64,000 nucleotides of DNA from Trichomonas vaginalis G3 (Eukaryota > Parabasalia > Trichomonadida > Trichomonadidae), in NCBI RefSeq assembly GCF_026262505.1, contig NC_067204.1, forward strand, positions 11,550,522 through 11,614,521, read 5' to 3'. This document shows, in pieces, positions 63,147 through 64,000 of the stretch; positions within the stretch are counted from its first letter, which is position 1; every line of letters begins with the position of its first letter. A program made the position numbers and the translations under genes. Under the pieces are notes generated by a model. The model was not told where the DNA came from. It worked only from the letters and a program-made list of their open reading frames with translations, and made no database searches.

Positions 63147-64000
63147 ATGAGCGTCAAAACTAACAACGTTAAAAAATTAGGATTCACAAACGAGGAAATA
63201 AAGGATATATTAGAGGAGGTAGGTTATGAAGTTAATAAATATTATTTAAGAAATTGTCAAAAATTTGCCGAGTTATTAAATGATTTAGATTATGATGGAA
63301 AAATGAATAAAGATGATGTTATAAATTTCTTATATCCCACATCTGAAGAAGAAAAACCTAAAGAACCTGATGTTTTCCCCGAATATTATGAAGAACGGAT
63401 TAAAGATGATGAATACAATGAAATTGAAAGACTGAAAAAAATAAGAGATGAAATAGATGAAAAAATTAAGGAATTAAGAGAAGTTGAAAAATATAATGAA
63501 AATGAAGTAGAGGGTTTAATGAATATCCCAGCTTCAGAATCAGAAGTTCCGAAATCTCATGAAGAAAGATATAAAAATTATGTCTCAGAATCAACACAAA
63601 ATTTATTAGATGGTGAAATAGACGAAATACTTTCAGAAGAATGTACTAAATTTATACGTAAACATAAGTTACAATTTATTGATAATGAAGAATACCCTTG
63701 TATCTTATTTTCACCCCCTCTCGATTCTGAGAAATTCAAAAAAGCTCTTAAAAACGTGACATATGCAACTAATACGATTAAGAAGAAGATCATGATATTT
63801 ACACAAATTATTATTTAAATAAATGCACTGGTGTTGATAAAGTTTTTGATTTATTAGATAAAATATCAAAAGAAACCATTGGAACATATAAAATTTTATG
63901 TGATTGCGGTTTCATTGTTGAAGATACCAATAATGTTTCATATGAAAGAACAGCACCGAAGGAAGACGAAGTTGAAAGGTCTATACCATTCGTTATTAAG
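63147..64000 (+). pseudogene. Element 3 acidic protein, copy 2, continues past window
   Basis: From ATG 63147, MSVKTNNVKKLGFTNEEIKD, closely matching the 368-residue protein of copy 1 with scattered substitutions (for example DDEYNEIERLKKIRDE). The coding region runs off the right window edge. The leader TTATTTTTTTATTTTGTATG is the same as that used before the KilA-N genes of element 2. Looks broken. Confidence 0.65.

Larger units (their letters stand above)
62539..64000 (+). mobile_element. Element 3, copy 2 (inverted), left end
   Basis: Begins GTGACTTTTTTTGTTAC followed by CTATATATAG palindromes (about 62558-62567 and 62593-62604, and again before the first gene). It then follows the same gene order as copy 1: two-repeat protein, acidic protein. 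Orientation is opposite to copy 1. It continues past the window. It looks broken with at least one break in view, and the first gene is shorter than in copy 1. Confidence 0.85.

Overview
The window reads as a transposon-packed locus from a trichomonad, most likely Trichomonas vaginalis. This is an inference from three things seen together: Polinton/Maverick-type elements, a Mutator-like (MULE) transposon with kilobase inverted ends, and an AP-2 alpha-adaptin gene with more balanced base composition than the AT-rich DNA around it. Only one gene is clearly a host gene (AP-2 alpha, 14347-17160). Two more families may be host: a 232-residue protein present as an inverted pair (17221-17919 and 20725-21422), and a 442-residue protein with an HEVGH motif (60437-61765).

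Layout. (1) 1-7715: right part of a Maverick (element 1) with protein-primed DNA polymerase, major capsid candidate and small virion-type genes. It appears to be inserted into the integrase gene of element 3. (2) 7716-14312: element 3, a different and more AT-rich virus-like element with integrase, protein-primed polymerase, an acidic protein and a two-repeat protein. It ends 34 bp past the AP-2 alpha stop codon. A second, inverted copy starts at 62539 and leaves the window. (3) 14347-17160: AP-2 alpha, whose 5' end abuts an 835-bp inverted duplication (17149-17984 / 20660-21494); the start codon is not visible. A 2.4-kb segment with 19-bp inverted ends lies between the two arms. (4) 21829-60207: a MULE with a perfect 9-bp target duplication (TACTCAGAG), a DDE/SWIM transposase, an ankyrin-protein-like companion gene, and arms holding 35-bp and 19-bp tandem arrays. 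(5) 34710-58753: a 24-kb Maverick (element 2) inserted in the right arm of the MULE, flanked by GAATT on both sides. (6) 60437-61765: the HEVGH protein gene, then about 770 bp of empty AT-rich DNA before element 3 copy 2.

Element 2 is the most unusual part. It carries a retroviral-type integrase, packaging ATPase, major capsid candidate, Dam-like adenine methyltransferase, a phage tail-collar-like fibre protein, two KilA-N proteins (one with a GIY-YIG-like tail) and an SF3 helicase. I found no DNA polymerase B in it, whereas elements 1 and 3 both have one. Its genes, and those of elements 1 and 3, share a T-rich leader close to the start codon. Several genes of elements 1 and 2 are followed by palindromes built around AGATCT or a close variant. 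All virus-like elements here look broken and are treated as fossils; some apparent breaks may be assembly indels.

Relative ages follow from the nesting. Element 2 is younger than the MULE it sits in, and element 1 is younger than element 3 copy 1. The two MULE arms are nearly identical over about 1.45 kb, so the MULE insertion is itself fairly recent.
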